DNA of 31,548 bases from a virus: the IMG/VR virus record IMGVR_UViG_3300020195_000116, positions 1 to 31,548 of that record. The stretch is one strand, 5' to 3'. Made by a program: the position numbers and the translations under genes. Below, one piece after another: positions 1-6,968 of this stretch (positions within the stretch are counted from its first letter, which is position 1; every line of letters starts with the position of its first letter). Below the pieces are notes generated by a model. The model was not told where the DNA came from. It ran no database searches and was given only the letters and a program-made list of their open reading frames with translations.

Positions 1-570
1 AACAACCGTTATTGAGGCTAAGGTAGTATTGCTGCTGTTGGTGTTTTGGATTTTGGTTTTGGGAGTAGTAGTATTAATAGGGGTTAAATTTGGACCCTCT
101 AGATTTGTCTGGAGATCCGAAAAGGGTACCTCAAGGTTCGGGTGGGGGGTCAAATTTGGACCCTCTAGATTTTCGGAGGCATCAACGATCCCCATTTTTA
201 ACATCAAGTAATTGTAAGCATCTTCTCTCCCCGGTTTACTCGCTTGGGCCATTGTTAGTTCCCAAAACCAAGGAGTGAGTTTGAAGATCGCGCCATGTTT
301 ATTAGAGGAAGGATTGGATTCGTAAATAAGGTTTAGTTTCTTTAAATGACGCAAATCTCTCTTAATGCTAGTTTTTGAGGCGCCGGTGTTAACGGCCATT
401 GTCTCATTGGCCATAGGCCGTTTTAAGGGAGAATTATGAAACTCTAAGATGTATTCAAGAGTGAAACGTTGCCCTCTCGAGATGATTCGATTGGCGCTTA
501 ATTGTCTGAAAAAGTTTGGAACTTGGGTGAAACCTAGACATAGTTTTTGCGTAGCTGTATTGTCGTTCAC
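1..570 (-). CDS. Replication initiator protein, N-terminal half (runs through the window start)
   Basis: Read on the minus strand from GTG at 568-570, this frame is open to base 1. The start is the first GTG/ATG after an in-frame TAA and has an AAAAAGGA ribosome site about 6 nt upstream. The first ~110 residues look like a winged-helix domain (S-K-T-S-I-K-R-D-L-R-H-L-K-K-L-N-L-I-Y), which fits DNA binding. From about residue 119 comes a low-complexity Asn/Thr-rich linker with three NLEGP motifs spaced 11 residues apart. If the genome is circular, base 1 continues in frame at 31462 and the gene ends at 30503, giving about 509 residues. A winged helix, an iteron-containing linker and a separate C-terminal domain is the plan of lambda O-type initiators. 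The identity as an initiator is inferred from this plan and the neighbouring SSB and ERF genes; a transcription regulator is the alternative. Confidence 0.72.
   Translation of the reverse strand, partial: MNDNTATQKLCLGFTQVPNFFRQLSANRIISRGQRFTLEYILEFHNSPLKRPMANETMAVNTGASKTSIKRDLRHLKKLNLIYESNPSSNKHGAIFKLTPWFWELTMAQASKPGREDAYNYLMLKMGIVDASENLEGPNLTPHPNLEVPFSDLQTNLEGPNLTPINTTTPKTKIQNTNSSNTTLASITVV
90..172. repeat. Iteron-like repeats inside the initiator gene (first copy)
   Basis: TTGGACCCTCTAGATTT occurs at 90-106 and again at 156-172, exactly 66 bp apart. A degenerate third copy (GGGTACCTCAAGGTT, 124-138) sits halfway, so the period is 33 bp. On the coding strand these encode the three NLEGP motifs. 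Iterons within the linker of the initiator gene are known from lambda O. Function as initiator binding sites is inferred. Confidence 0.6.
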
Positions 571-769
571 GTGAAGTCCTTTTTGCGCTCGAAGCTTCCC
601 TACTAATAAAAGAAAGAGCTTCGGGCCAATTTAAAAGATTAAATAATAGCTCGTCTAAATCTCTTATATTGGCCTAAACGAAATAGTCCAGACAAATCTT
701 TTTAAAAAAAATAATAAATCTTTCAAAAATCAACCAACAGATGTAAACCTTTTCCTACGGAGGTTCTAT
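571..769. promoter_or_regulatory. Divergent control region with an inverted-repeat operator candidate
   Basis: This 199-bp AT-rich gap separates the leftward initiator gene from the rightward repressor-like gene. GGGCCAATTTAA at 623-634 and TTATATTGGCCT at 664-675 form an inverted repeat with 11 of 12 matching arm positions after the outer base is ignored (one internal mismatch), centred at 649. A TATTAT box for leftward transcription lies between the arms (complement of 643-648), although I see no good -35 for it. Binding by the HTH protein at 770-994 would let it control the initiator promoter; that is inference from position. Confidence 0.45.
689..717 (+). promoter_or_regulatory. Candidate rightward promoter for the early genes
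   Basis: CAGACA (689-694) and TAATAA (712-717) are 17 bp apart, in front of the repressor/ERF operon. Both hexamers match the sigma70 consensus only partly, so this is a weak call. The A/T-rich spacer and the ribosome site ACGGAGG before the ATG at 770 fit a start of transcription near 724. Confidence 0.3.
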
Positions 770-994
770 ATGATTTTCGATTCAACAAAACTTAGAAGAC
801 ATTTGAAGATGCTAGGGATCAAGCATAAAGCGTTAGCAGACATGATAGGCGCCTCTGGCGCAATGCTCTCCAATTTCATGAGAGGGAAGCTTGCCTACCC
901 CCAAACCTATATTACAAAGATTGCGGAAGTACTCAACTTGGATCAAAAGGCCTTATTCTCAGGCAAGGTTGTTATCCTTAAAGGAAAAAAGTGA
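770..994 (+). CDS. Cro/CI-like helix-turn-helix regulator
   Basis: A 74-residue protein with an HTH_3-type fold. Residues 6-60 hold two helices (L-R-R-H-L-K-M-L-G and K-A-L-A-D-M-I-G), the turn A-S-G-A-M-L-S-N-F and a following I-T-K-I-A-E-V-L-N-L segment, as in Cro/CI and xenobiotic-response regulators. It has no dimerisation or cleavage domain, so it resembles Cro more than a full CI. It is the first rightward gene, starts with ATG behind ACGGAGG, and its stop overlaps the GTG of the next gene (GTGA). The inverted repeat at 623-675 is its likely operator. No integrase is present, so a role in a lysogenic switch is not established. Confidence 0.8.
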   Translation: MIFDSTKLRRHLKMLGIKHKALADMIGASGAMLSNFMRGKLAYPQTYITKIAEVLNLDQKALFSGKVVILKGKK

Positions 995-1632
995 AAAGGT
1001 CTGATTCGACTGTCGAACTTTCCAAGGCCCTCGCGGCCACATGGACGGAGCTCGAGGATCCCACCAAGTCTTCCTCTAATCCCCACTTTAAAAGCTCGTA
1101 CGCGGACTTGTCGCAAGTCCTCTTAGCAGTAAGACCTGTGTTGGCCAAAAACGGTCTATCGGTCGCACAAGGCCCTACACGGGTAGAGGGATGGCTAGTG
1201 CTGTCTACTCAGCTGCTCCATTCGTCAGGCGAGTATCTAGAGACAGAGACGCCCCTACTTATGGAGAGTGCTCGGGGGCAGACGATGCAAGCGTTGGGGT
1301 CAGCGATAACCTATGCTCGTCGCTATGCCCTCCAAGCGATCATCGGCTCCGCTGGGAAGGGAGACGACGACGACGGCAACAAGGCAACTCCTGCAAAAAG
1401 CATGCCGAAGATCATTGGCCCGCCGGTCGGCCTAAGCATGGACGACAAAATTAGAACTGAGTTCTCTCGGCTCATCAAGAGGGGGGAGAGTCAGCAAGAC
1501 CTCATCCAGGAGATCGACCAAGTCGTCCAGACTGCATCGCTCGGAGATAGGGGCGTCGACGATCCCAAACAGATCCTTGCCCTTCCAGAAGAATTAAAAG
1601 AGCTGGTTCTCAATCACCTAAAGGAAAAATAA
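991..1632 (+). CDS. erf: ERF-family single-strand annealing recombinase
   Basis: 213 residues. The ERF core is clear: N-P-H-F-K-S-S-Y-A-D-L near residues 30-40, V-R-P-V-L-A-K-N-G-L at 48-56, a T-Q-L-L-H-S-S-G-E stretch at 73-81, and the hallmark Q-A-L-G-S-A-I-T-Y-A-R-R-Y-A-L at 100-114 followed by the acidic D-D-D-D-G at 125-129. ERF proteins (P22 Erf, phage Sak-like annealing proteins) anneal complementary single strands during phage recombination and genome circularisation. The C-terminal ~80 residues are variable, as is usual. The GTG start overlaps the preceding stop, so the two genes are translationally coupled. The VRR-NUC nuclease at 2228 and the SSB at 29351 are plausible partners. 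Confidence 0.9.
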   Translation: MKRSDSTVELSKALAATWTELEDPTKSSSNPHFKSSYADLSQVLLAVRPVLAKNGLSVAQGPTRVEGWLVLSTQLLHSSGEYLETETPLLMESARGQTMQALGSAITYARRYALQAIIGSAGKGDDDDGNKATPAKSMPKIIGPPVGLSMDDKIRTEFSRLIKRGESQQDLIQEIDQVVQTASLGDRGVDDPKQILALPEELKELVLNHLKEK

Positions 1633-1675
1633 GAAGATGTGCTAAGCTTTGATATATTTTGCCAAGGGGTAGCAA

Positions 1676-1894
1676 GTGATCAAAGGTCTTAGCGACGAAG
1701 AGCGAATGGCATTTATCATAAACTTAGCGACAATCAACGGCCGTGTTGAGGCGCTTATAGCAGTGAAAGAGCTGGCAGCAATGAATGTGTACTTAGATCA
1801 GAATATTACAACCGCTGTAATCGCGGAAGCAGTGACCCGGCTGCTGCCTCCAGAATCGTTCGAGCGAGTGTATGGTGTAAGGATGGAGAGTTAA
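1676..1894 (+). CDS. Hypothetical protein, 72 residues
   Basis: GTG start behind AAGGGG at a spacing of 6 nt. The protein is mostly helical, with an amphipathic N-terminal region (E-E-R-M-A-F-I-I-N-L-A) and no cysteines or membrane segment. I do not recognise a family. It lies in the early rightward operon between the ERF gene and a small membrane protein, one base before the next ATG, so it is probably co-expressed with them. Confidence 0.65.
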   Translation: MIKGLSDEERMAFIINLATINGRVEALIAVKELAAMNVYLDQNITTAVIAEAVTRLLPPESFERVYGVRMES

Positions 1895-1895
1895 G

Positions 1896-2036
1896 ATGAG
1901 CAAAGAAGTTATCCCTCCGAAGCAGCAGATAGTAAATTTGCTAATCTTATTTGCATATACCTTCGGGGGTATTATGTTTTGTTTTGCCGCTATAGTTTTA
2001 GTTATGAAGTGTTATCAGTATTTGCTAACGATGTGA
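1896..2036 (+). CDS. Small membrane protein, 46 residues
   Basis: ATG at 1896, right after the preceding TAA, with a weak GGAGAG ribosome site inside the end of the upstream gene. The short protein begins M-S-K-E-V-I-P-P-K-Q-Q and then has a single hydrophobic stretch (about residues 13-37, L-L-I-L-F-A-Y-T-F-G-G-I-M-F), ending in a short tail. One transmembrane helix is predicted by eye. The function is unknown; small early membrane proteins in phages often act on host processes or superinfection, but nothing here shows that. A hairpin follows directly. Confidence 0.55.
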   Translation: MSKEVIPPKQQIVNLLILFAYTFGGIMFCFAAIVLVMKCYQYLLTM

Positions 2037-2038
2037 AA

Positions 2039-2060
2039 AAGGGGGAATCTCTTCCCCCTT
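2039..2060 (+). terminator. Hairpin, probable terminator of the early operon
   Basis: AAGGGGGAA (2039-2047) pairs perfectly with TTCCCCCTT (2052-2060) around a TCTC loop. The downstream bases are AGCATTTGTT, so the U tract is poor and termination may be partial. The remaining gap, 2061-2227, holds no open frame I can support; an AT-rich stretch near 2165-2205 could carry a promoter for the nuclease gene, but no good pair of hexamers is visible. Confidence 0.6.
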
Positions 2061-2227
2061 AGCATTTGTTAGAGAAATTCCTAGTCGGGTAAGTTCTCAA
2101 CTTCTTGCAACGGATGGCAACGCTTGCCGAATTCCATTCTCCCAATTCCAACAAACCTTCGTCAATAAAATAAATCTCGAGTAAAGTCAGTCTTTTTTAG
2201 CAAAGAGTTACAAGGAGTAGTAATTTC

Positions 2228-2629
2228 GTGAAAAAGTTGAGATTATCAGCGAAAAAGAGGTCGACAATGGATTGCCCTACCTTAGAAGTTTTCGTGGTCA
2301 AAGAGAAGACGATTGAGCGGGCGATCCTGGACTACTTAACCGCTCGCTCGATCTTCTGCTTTAAGGTCAACAACACTGGGATATGGGACCCTCATCGCAA
2401 AGTTTTCAGACTCGCAAAAAGCCAATACATCATCAAAGGCGTCGCTGATATCATCGGGATATTCGGGGGGAGGATGCTAGCGATAGAGGTAAAAACTCCC
2501 CAGCGAAGGAGGGCGCTATCGGAAGCTCAAAAGGCATTTCTGGACACCGTCCGTCTCCAAGGAGGAATCTCGATTCTCGCCACCAGCATCGAGGATGTAG
2601 CAAACGCGCTAGAAGAATACGAGGTTTAA
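2228..2629 (+). CDS. VRR-NUC domain nuclease
   Basis: 133 residues. A PD-(D/E)XK fold of the VRR-NUC type is indicated by G-V-A-D (D74), A-I-E-V-K (E87, K89) and the following S-E-A-Q-K-A-F-L (Q101), with A-I-L-D-Y-L near the N-terminus. VRR-NUC proteins in phages are structure-specific endonucleases that cut branched DNA. The GTG start at 2228 has AAGGAG 10 nt upstream; ATG at 2267 with AAGAGG at good spacing would give a protein 13 residues shorter and still complete. Its likely role is resolving recombination or packaging intermediates with the ERF protein. Confidence 0.85.
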   Translation: MKKLRLSAKKRSTMDCPTLEVFVVKEKTIERAILDYLTARSIFCFKVNNTGIWDPHRKVFRLAKSQYIIKGVADIIGIFGGRMLAIEVKTPQRRRALSEAQKAFLDTVRLQGGISILATSIEDVANALEEYEV

Positions 2630-2634
2630 AGAAA

Positions 2635-2841
2635 ATGATGGATGCTCAAGCTCTCACAAAAGACTACGAAGACAAAATAAACCAATTGCTAACAGCTATT
2701 ACCAAGCGGCAGAAAGAGAATCTACAAGTCGCCGTCGAGCAAAATCATCTGCATGTGAATTTGCTTTTACTCAAACAGATCAATCCTCAAAGTGCTGTCT
2801 TGTTAGAGTTTAGACAAAACTTCCCCACCTACAAGATCTAA
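2635..2841 (+). CDS. Hypothetical coiled-coil protein, 68 residues
   Basis: It starts with two consecutive ATG codons (2635, 2638) six bases after the nuclease stop, with a weak AAGAAA ribosome site. The protein is charged and helical (D-Y-E-D-K-I-N-Q-L-L-T-A-I and K-R-Q-K-E-N-L-Q-V-A-V-E-Q), consistent with a short coiled coil. No family is recognised. It lies between the nuclease and the terminase genes, so it might belong to either module. Confidence 0.6.
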   Translation: MMDAQALTKDYEDKINQLLTAITKRQKENLQVAVEQNHLHVNLLLLKQINPQSAVLLEFRQNFPTYKI

Positions 2842-2887
2842 CTATCCCCAAAATTCATAAGCGAAAGTACAGGCCTAAGTTTTTAAA

Positions 2888-3061
2888 ATGAGCTATAAAG
2901 ATTTATTAAACCCAGGCCAGAGAGGAATATGGCGAAAGAAAAAAAGGGCACCGACGTTCCAAGGAAATTCCATAAGTACAAAACAGAGTATGCTCAAATG
3001 CTTTATAATCATTTATGTGAAGGGAATTCTTTTAAATCATTTACTGATCTTGTCGATATAA
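2888..3061 (+). pseudogene. Possible relic of a large-terminase N-terminus, out of frame with terS
   Basis: A 57-codon frame overlaps the start of the small terminase gene. Its residues 8-20 read N-P-G-Q-R-G-I-W-R-K-K-K-R, close to residues 14-26 of the real large terminase downstream, H-P-G-Q-I-E-I-W-K-N-K-A-R. Beyond residue 20 the similarity stops. There is no convincing ribosome site. It could be a remnant of an older terL start left when terS was inserted or rearranged; a chance match cannot be excluded over so short a stretch. Confidence 0.3.
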
Positions 3062-3564
3062 CAGAGAAAGCACTGCATGGATGGAAGAAAAGATACCGTG
3101 ATTTTGGGGATGCTTATACCAATGCCAAAAGGGATTCCGGCGATAATTGGAACTCAAAGGTTTGTGTCGGAATGAAGTCGAAATACAAAACAGATTATGC
3201 CCAAATGATGCACAATCATCTCAAAGAAGGATTTTCATTTAAATCTTTTGCACGCAGAATAAACACTACTGCGAAAACTCTCCATCAGTGGAGGCATGAC
3301 CATCCCGACTTTAGCGATGCCTACGACCTTGCAAGGACAGCGACCGAAGGGTGGTGGGATGACTTAGGGAGAACTCACGCACTCTCCAATGCCAATGCGT
3401 GGAAAGCAAACGTTGAGATGCGGTTTGGTCACAGTGCTTATAGGCCTAGTGAGCCACCAGAAGATGATGAACGAGAGGGAGAATTAAGTGAACCAACGGA
3501 GCAAGTTCGGGAACCTCATTTCGTCTCATCCGGGGCAGATCGAGATATGGAAGAACAAAGCTAG
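2929..3564 (+). CDS. terS: Terminase small subunit with a duplicated DNA-binding domain
   Basis: 211 residues. Two tandem copies of a helix-turn-helix-type module are visible at about residues 16-74 and 85-143; both follow the pattern K-Y-K-T-(E/D)-Y-A-Q-M, then N-H-L, S-F-K-S-F, a T-x-K-x-L-H-x-W recognition-helix segment and a D-A-Y ending. The C-terminal part (A-W-K-A-N-V-E-M-R-F-G) resembles the end of other phage small terminases, and the last ~35 residues are acidic. Small terminases recognise the packaging site and hand the DNA to the large subunit. The start has AGAGGA just upstream, and the 3' end overlaps terL by 77 bp in another frame. The role is inferred from this overlap and the HTH content. 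Confidence 0.75.
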   Translation: MAKEKKGTDVPRKFHKYKTEYAQMLYNHLCEGNSFKSFTDLVDITEKALHGWKKRYRDFGDAYTNAKRDSGDNWNSKVCVGMKSKYKTDYAQMMHNHLKEGFSFKSFARRINTTAKTLHQWRHDHPDFSDAYDLARTATEGWWDDLGRTHALSNANAWKANVEMRFGHSAYRPSEPPEDDEREGELSEPTEQVREPHFVSSGADRDMEEQS

Positions 3565-4741
3565 ATTTAAAGCGATCTGTTGTGGAAGGCGCTGGGGCAA
3601 AACATTCTATATATTAGAGCGATTAACTTACTTATCGAGAAACACTAAGCACTTGTATTGGTACATCGCCCCTACGTATGGAATGGCAAAAGAGTTGTTA
3701 TGGGGACCGATCAAAGAGCGATGGGATCAGCTCGGCTGGAAGTATGATAAGGATGAAGCGCGCATGGTTATTAAGCGCCAATCTACGGGTTGTACCATAG
3801 CTCTAAAGTCTGCTGAGAAAGAGCGTTCCCTTAGAGGCAAGGGGCTTAACGGCGTCTTCTTCGATGAGTTCTCTGATATTAAGAAAGTGATATGGACGCA
3901 CGCTATTCGCCCAGCACTCTCCGACAAGCTCGGTTTTGCTGAATTCCTCGGCACGCCTAAGGGCATGAACCACTTCTATGACCTCTTCTGTGATGCTAAG
4001 GTGCGAGCAGACTGGGCAACGTTCCAGTTTACTACTCTCCAGTCGCCATTCTTTCAGACGAGTGCAGGGCAAGCAGAGATCGTAACCGCTATGCAAGACT
4101 TAGACTCTAAGACCTTTAGGCAAGAGTACGAAGCAAGCTTTGAGAACTTCGGGGGACTTATTATGTATGCCTTCGACCGCGGCAAGTTTAACACCGATTA
4201 TAGCTACAACCCGGAGCTCCCTATATACATAGGGCAGGACTTTAACCGGAACCCTATGAGCGGCGTATTGTTCCAGAAGGTCGCAGGGAAGCTCATCGCC
4301 TTCGAAGAAATGTCCGTGCCAACGTCATCGACTGACGAGGTTTGTCGCATGATCTTAGAGAAGTTCCCCAAGGCCGTGCAAAGAGGCGTGATCTTTAGGC
4401 CGGACGCTTCAGGGTCAAGAAGGACGTCCAACAGTTCGCGGTCAGATCATGAAATAATTCGCAGCTATGGCCTTAAGATAGACGTAGGCGCAAGCAACCC
4501 CCGTCGTATAGATAGATGGGCAAGCGGGAACAAAGCTTTCGAGAACGGCACAGTCCTCATCAACACCAAGAAGTGCCCGAAGCTCACCAGAGAATTCGAA
4601 ACGATCGCTTATAAAGAGGGGACTTGTGAACCCGATATTCGCGACGCTTTAGTTGGTCACTTATTCGATGCATTCGGGTACAATGTTTATTATGATTACC
4701 CGCTTATTAAACAGATATCCGCAAGAGTCCAAAACTATTAG
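3488..4741 (+). CDS. terL: Terminase large subunit
   Basis: 417 residues, a typical length. The ATPase domain has Walker A G-R-R-W-G-K-T at 33-39, Walker B V-F-F-D-E-F at 123-128 and the coupling motif L-G-T-P-K-G at 154-159. The C-terminal RNase H-like nuclease shows acidic positions D251 (I-G-Q-D-F-N), D306 (F-R-P-D-A-S-G) and D394 (H-L-F-D-A-F-G-Y). The protein pumps DNA into the prohead and cuts the concatemer. The GTG start has GGGAG at a 7-nt spacing and lies inside terS. The portal gene follows 8 bp after the stop, giving the usual terS-terL-portal order. Confidence 0.95.
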   Translation: MNQRSKFGNLISSHPGQIEIWKNKARFKAICCGRRWGKTFYILERLTYLSRNTKHLYWYIAPTYGMAKELLWGPIKERWDQLGWKYDKDEARMVIKRQSTGCTIALKSAEKERSLRGKGLNGVFFDEFSDIKKVIWTHAIRPALSDKLGFAEFLGTPKGMNHFYDLFCDAKVRADWATFQFTTLQSPFFQTSAGQAEIVTAMQDLDSKTFRQEYEASFENFGGLIMYAFDRGKFNTDYSYNPELPIYIGQDFNRNPMSGVLFQKVAGKLIAFEEMSVPTSSTDEVCRMILEKFPKAVQRGVIFRPDASGSRRTSNSSRSDHEIIRSYGLKIDVGASNPRRIDRWASGNKAFENGTVLINTKKCPKLTREFETIAYKEGTCEPDIRDALVGHLFDAFGYNVYYDYPLIKQISARVQNY

Positions 4742-4749
4742 AGGTAAAT

Positions 4750-6348
4750 ATGGCAGCTCCAGTTTTAAATGAAGAACTCATGAAAGCATTACTTGACGGG
4801 ACCTATGAAACGCAATCGATGGATGTAAGGCACGATGATCTAAGCCGATGGCTCATGTATAACGGCAATATAAAGAACATCGTCTTCGAGGCCATCAAGA
4901 AGGAATTTAAGAAGCCCGAAACGGTCAACGAATTAAAAGAGCGGATCATCCCCCTCAATATCCCCCAAAAGATCGTCAACAAGTTAGCGCACGTCTATAA
5001 CGAAGATCCAGAGCGTAAGTCCGCCGATGAGAATGAGTCCGATCAAGACCTAATGGATAATCTCGTACAGCTAATGGAGTTTAATACTCGCCAGAAAGAA
5101 GCAAACAGGTATTACAAGCTGTTTAAATGTAACCTCCAAGAGATGATCGTCGATGACAAGGGATACCCAGGACTACGCAACATCCCTCGGCATGCTTATT
5201 CCGTCTGGTCGCATAGCCACGTCACCCCCAACATCCCCGACACATTCGCTAAGTTCGTCAACTTCGACAAAGATAGGGACAAGTCGCGGGTCATCTGGTG
5301 GACCGACACACAGCATATCGTCACTAATGGGTACGGCAAAATCCAAGAAGCTGAGATGGCAGCTATGAATAACCCAGATGGTATTAATCCATATGGGGTA
5401 ACTCCGTTCATCTACATCAATCAAGATACCTACTCTTCTAACCCTGTGCCAGACGACGACTTACTCCGTATGGGGATCGTAATACCGCTGTTACTCTCCG
5501 ACCTTTCTTATGCCATTAAGTATCTAAGCTATGCGGTAGTGTATACCGTTGGAGCTGGGGAAACAGATATTCCGTTCTCTCCGAACTCCATCATCAACTT
5601 TGGCTATGGACCAGACGGGCAGAAGCCGGAGATCGGCACAGTCGCACCCACAGTAAACATCGACGGTGTACTCAAGTTGATCGAGTCTTTAGTGGCCATG
5701 CTACTCTCCACGAAGAACCTTTCCACGTCAGCTATCTCTGGAACGCTTTCCGCTGCCAACCCAGCTTCAGGAGTAGCAAGGGCACTAGACTCAGCTGAGT
5801 CACAAGAGGATAAGAAGGACCAGCAAGCGGTGTTCTGGGCAGCAGAAAAAGAACTGTGGTGGAAGTTTGCTTACAAACTTTACCCTGTTTGGCGGAAAGC
5901 TAGGATGCTAGCAGCAGAAGTGAACAGGGAATTCTCAAGCACATTTGACATAAAGCTCAAGTTTAGGGAGCCTCAAATCGTCATCTCTGAGAGGGAGACG
6001 ATAGAGCTTTCTGTTTATAAAATACAGAACGGGTTGAGTACTACAAAGCGAGAGCTTGAGCGTATTTACCCCGGGCTAAAGGATAAAGACTATGATCAGA
6101 TGTTGCTCGAAATCATGGAAGAGAGGGCCAAACAAAACGAATACACCCTCGCTGCTGCACCTCCGGTCGCTGAGGAAGTTGCTCATAGGCATTCCCATAT
6201 GGGTACTGAGGCCGATGATGGAGTGGGTGGGTTACACGATCATGAGATGCTCGATGGCTCGGGGAAAACCTCCACTGAATCATACGGCGAAAAGCACGTT
6301 CATGTGCTACCTGATGGATCTCAATCCTCCCTTGAGGCGAAAGTTTAA
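4750..6348 (+). CDS. Portal protein
   Basis: 532 residues directly after terL, the usual place and size for a portal. The N-terminal part (N-I-P-Q-K-I-V-N-K-L-A-H-V-Y near residues 75-90) matches the pattern of SPP1 gp6-like portals, and the middle holds the hydrophobic and loop segments expected for the ring core. The portal forms the dodecameric vertex through which DNA passes and on which the tail is joined. Its C-terminal 55 residues (from 478) are unusual: seven histidines in H-R-H-S-H, L-H-D-H and K-H-V-H clusters among Gly/Asp-rich sequence, suggesting metal binding. The stop overlaps the next ATG (TAATG). Confidence 0.85.
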   Translation: MAAPVLNEELMKALLDGTYETQSMDVRHDDLSRWLMYNGNIKNIVFEAIKKEFKKPETVNELKERIIPLNIPQKIVNKLAHVYNEDPERKSADENESDQDLMDNLVQLMEFNTRQKEANRYYKLFKCNLQEMIVDDKGYPGLRNIPRHAYSVWSHSHVTPNIPDTFAKFVNFDKDRDKSRVIWWTDTQHIVTNGYGKIQEAEMAAMNNPDGINPYGVTPFIYINQDTYSSNPVPDDDLLRMGIVIPLLLSDLSYAIKYLSYAVVYTVGAGETDIPFSPNSIINFGYGPDGQKPEIGTVAPTVNIDGVLKLIESLVAMLLSTKNLSTSAISGTLSAANPASGVARALDSAESQEDKKDQQAVFWAAEKELWWKFAYKLYPVWRKARMLAAEVNREFSSTFDIKLKFREPQIVISERETIELSVYKIQNGLSTTKRELERIYPGLKDKDYDQMLLEIMEERAKQNEYTLAAAPPVAEEVAHRHSHMGTEADDGVGGLHDHEMLDGSGKTSTESYGEKHVHVLPDGSQSSLEAKV

Positions 6349-6968
6349 TGACAGCTTCTAAGCAGAAATATGTGCTTAATTTAGTGGAAATCTTTAACCG
6401 CAGCTTTAGCGACAGGCCTTCTGCGGTCAAGGATAAGCTTCGGAAGTTCCTGTCCGACCCTGGAGTCAAGTCCGACTTTGCAAGGGAAGTGATTAGAGAG
6501 ATCCAGAAGCGAACTGCTAAGGGCGTAGACAAAGACGGGGTAAGCTTCCCCGACTACTCGGCGAGCTATAAGAAGTCACTTGTGTTTAAGATTTACGGGA
6601 AGTCGGCGGGGGATGTGAACCTAAAGCTATCAGGGCAAATGCTCGCGGGCATGGACCCTGATGTGGTATCAGGGGCAAGGGTCGTGATCCACTTCCCAAG
6701 CTCTGCCCAGAACGCTAAGGCAGACGGACACATCACTGGCAACATCGGAGCAAAGAGAGATTTCTTCGGGCTGCCTATCGATGACGAGGCGCGGATACTC
6801 AAAGAGACTATCGTTAACCAGTCTCAGCTAAGTTTCCTCTCTTCGATCGATGACATTGCAGCAACGAACCAAGTAGTGACTGGGACCATAGGGACGCAGA
6901 CGATCACAGTGGGTAGTACTAGAGCTTCGATAGCTCGAAACCTAGGGGTAGACGATGACGATTTCTAA
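6348..6968 (+). CDS. Virion morphogenesis protein (Mu gpG / tail-completion type), first paralogue
   Basis: 206 residues. The pattern R-T-A-K-G-V-D-K-D-G-V-S-F-P-D-Y near 60-75, then Y-K-K-S and L-K-L-S-G-Q-M-L-A-G-M-D, is that of the phage virion morphogenesis/tail-completion family, in which a GxDxDGxpwpp loop is followed by L-x-x-(T/S)-G-x-(L/M). The later K-R-D-F-F-G-L-P-I-D-D-E-A stretch matches the family's R-P-F-L-G-(L/V)-s-x-x-(D/E) segment. Such proteins act in head completion or head-tail joining. The next gene encodes a shorter relative and overlaps by 14 bp. Family membership is by motif reading only. Confidence 0.65.
   Translation: MTASKQKYVLNLVEIFNRSFSDRPSAVKDKLRKFLSDPGVKSDFAREVIREIQKRTAKGVDKDGVSFPDYSASYKKSLVFKIYGKSAGDVNLKLSGQMLAGMDPDVVSGARVVIHFPSSAQNAKADGHITGNIGAKRDFFGLPIDDEARILKETIVNQSQLSFLSSIDDIAATNQVVTGTIGTQTITVGSTRASIARNLGVDDDDF

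Noticed and set aside
29-211. Rightward short open frames at 29-211 and 90-278, and the similar one at 30942-31406
   Set aside because: They are antisense to the initiator linker; the hydrophobic start simply reflects its Asn/Thr codons read backwards.
571-769. Attachment site or integrase remnant near the repressor gene
   Set aside because: No recombinase gene and no tRNA-like sequence were seen anywhere in the window.
5153-5424. Overlapping frames on both strands inside the portal gene
   Set aside because: They are shadows of the portal frame with no ribosome site or protein-like composition.
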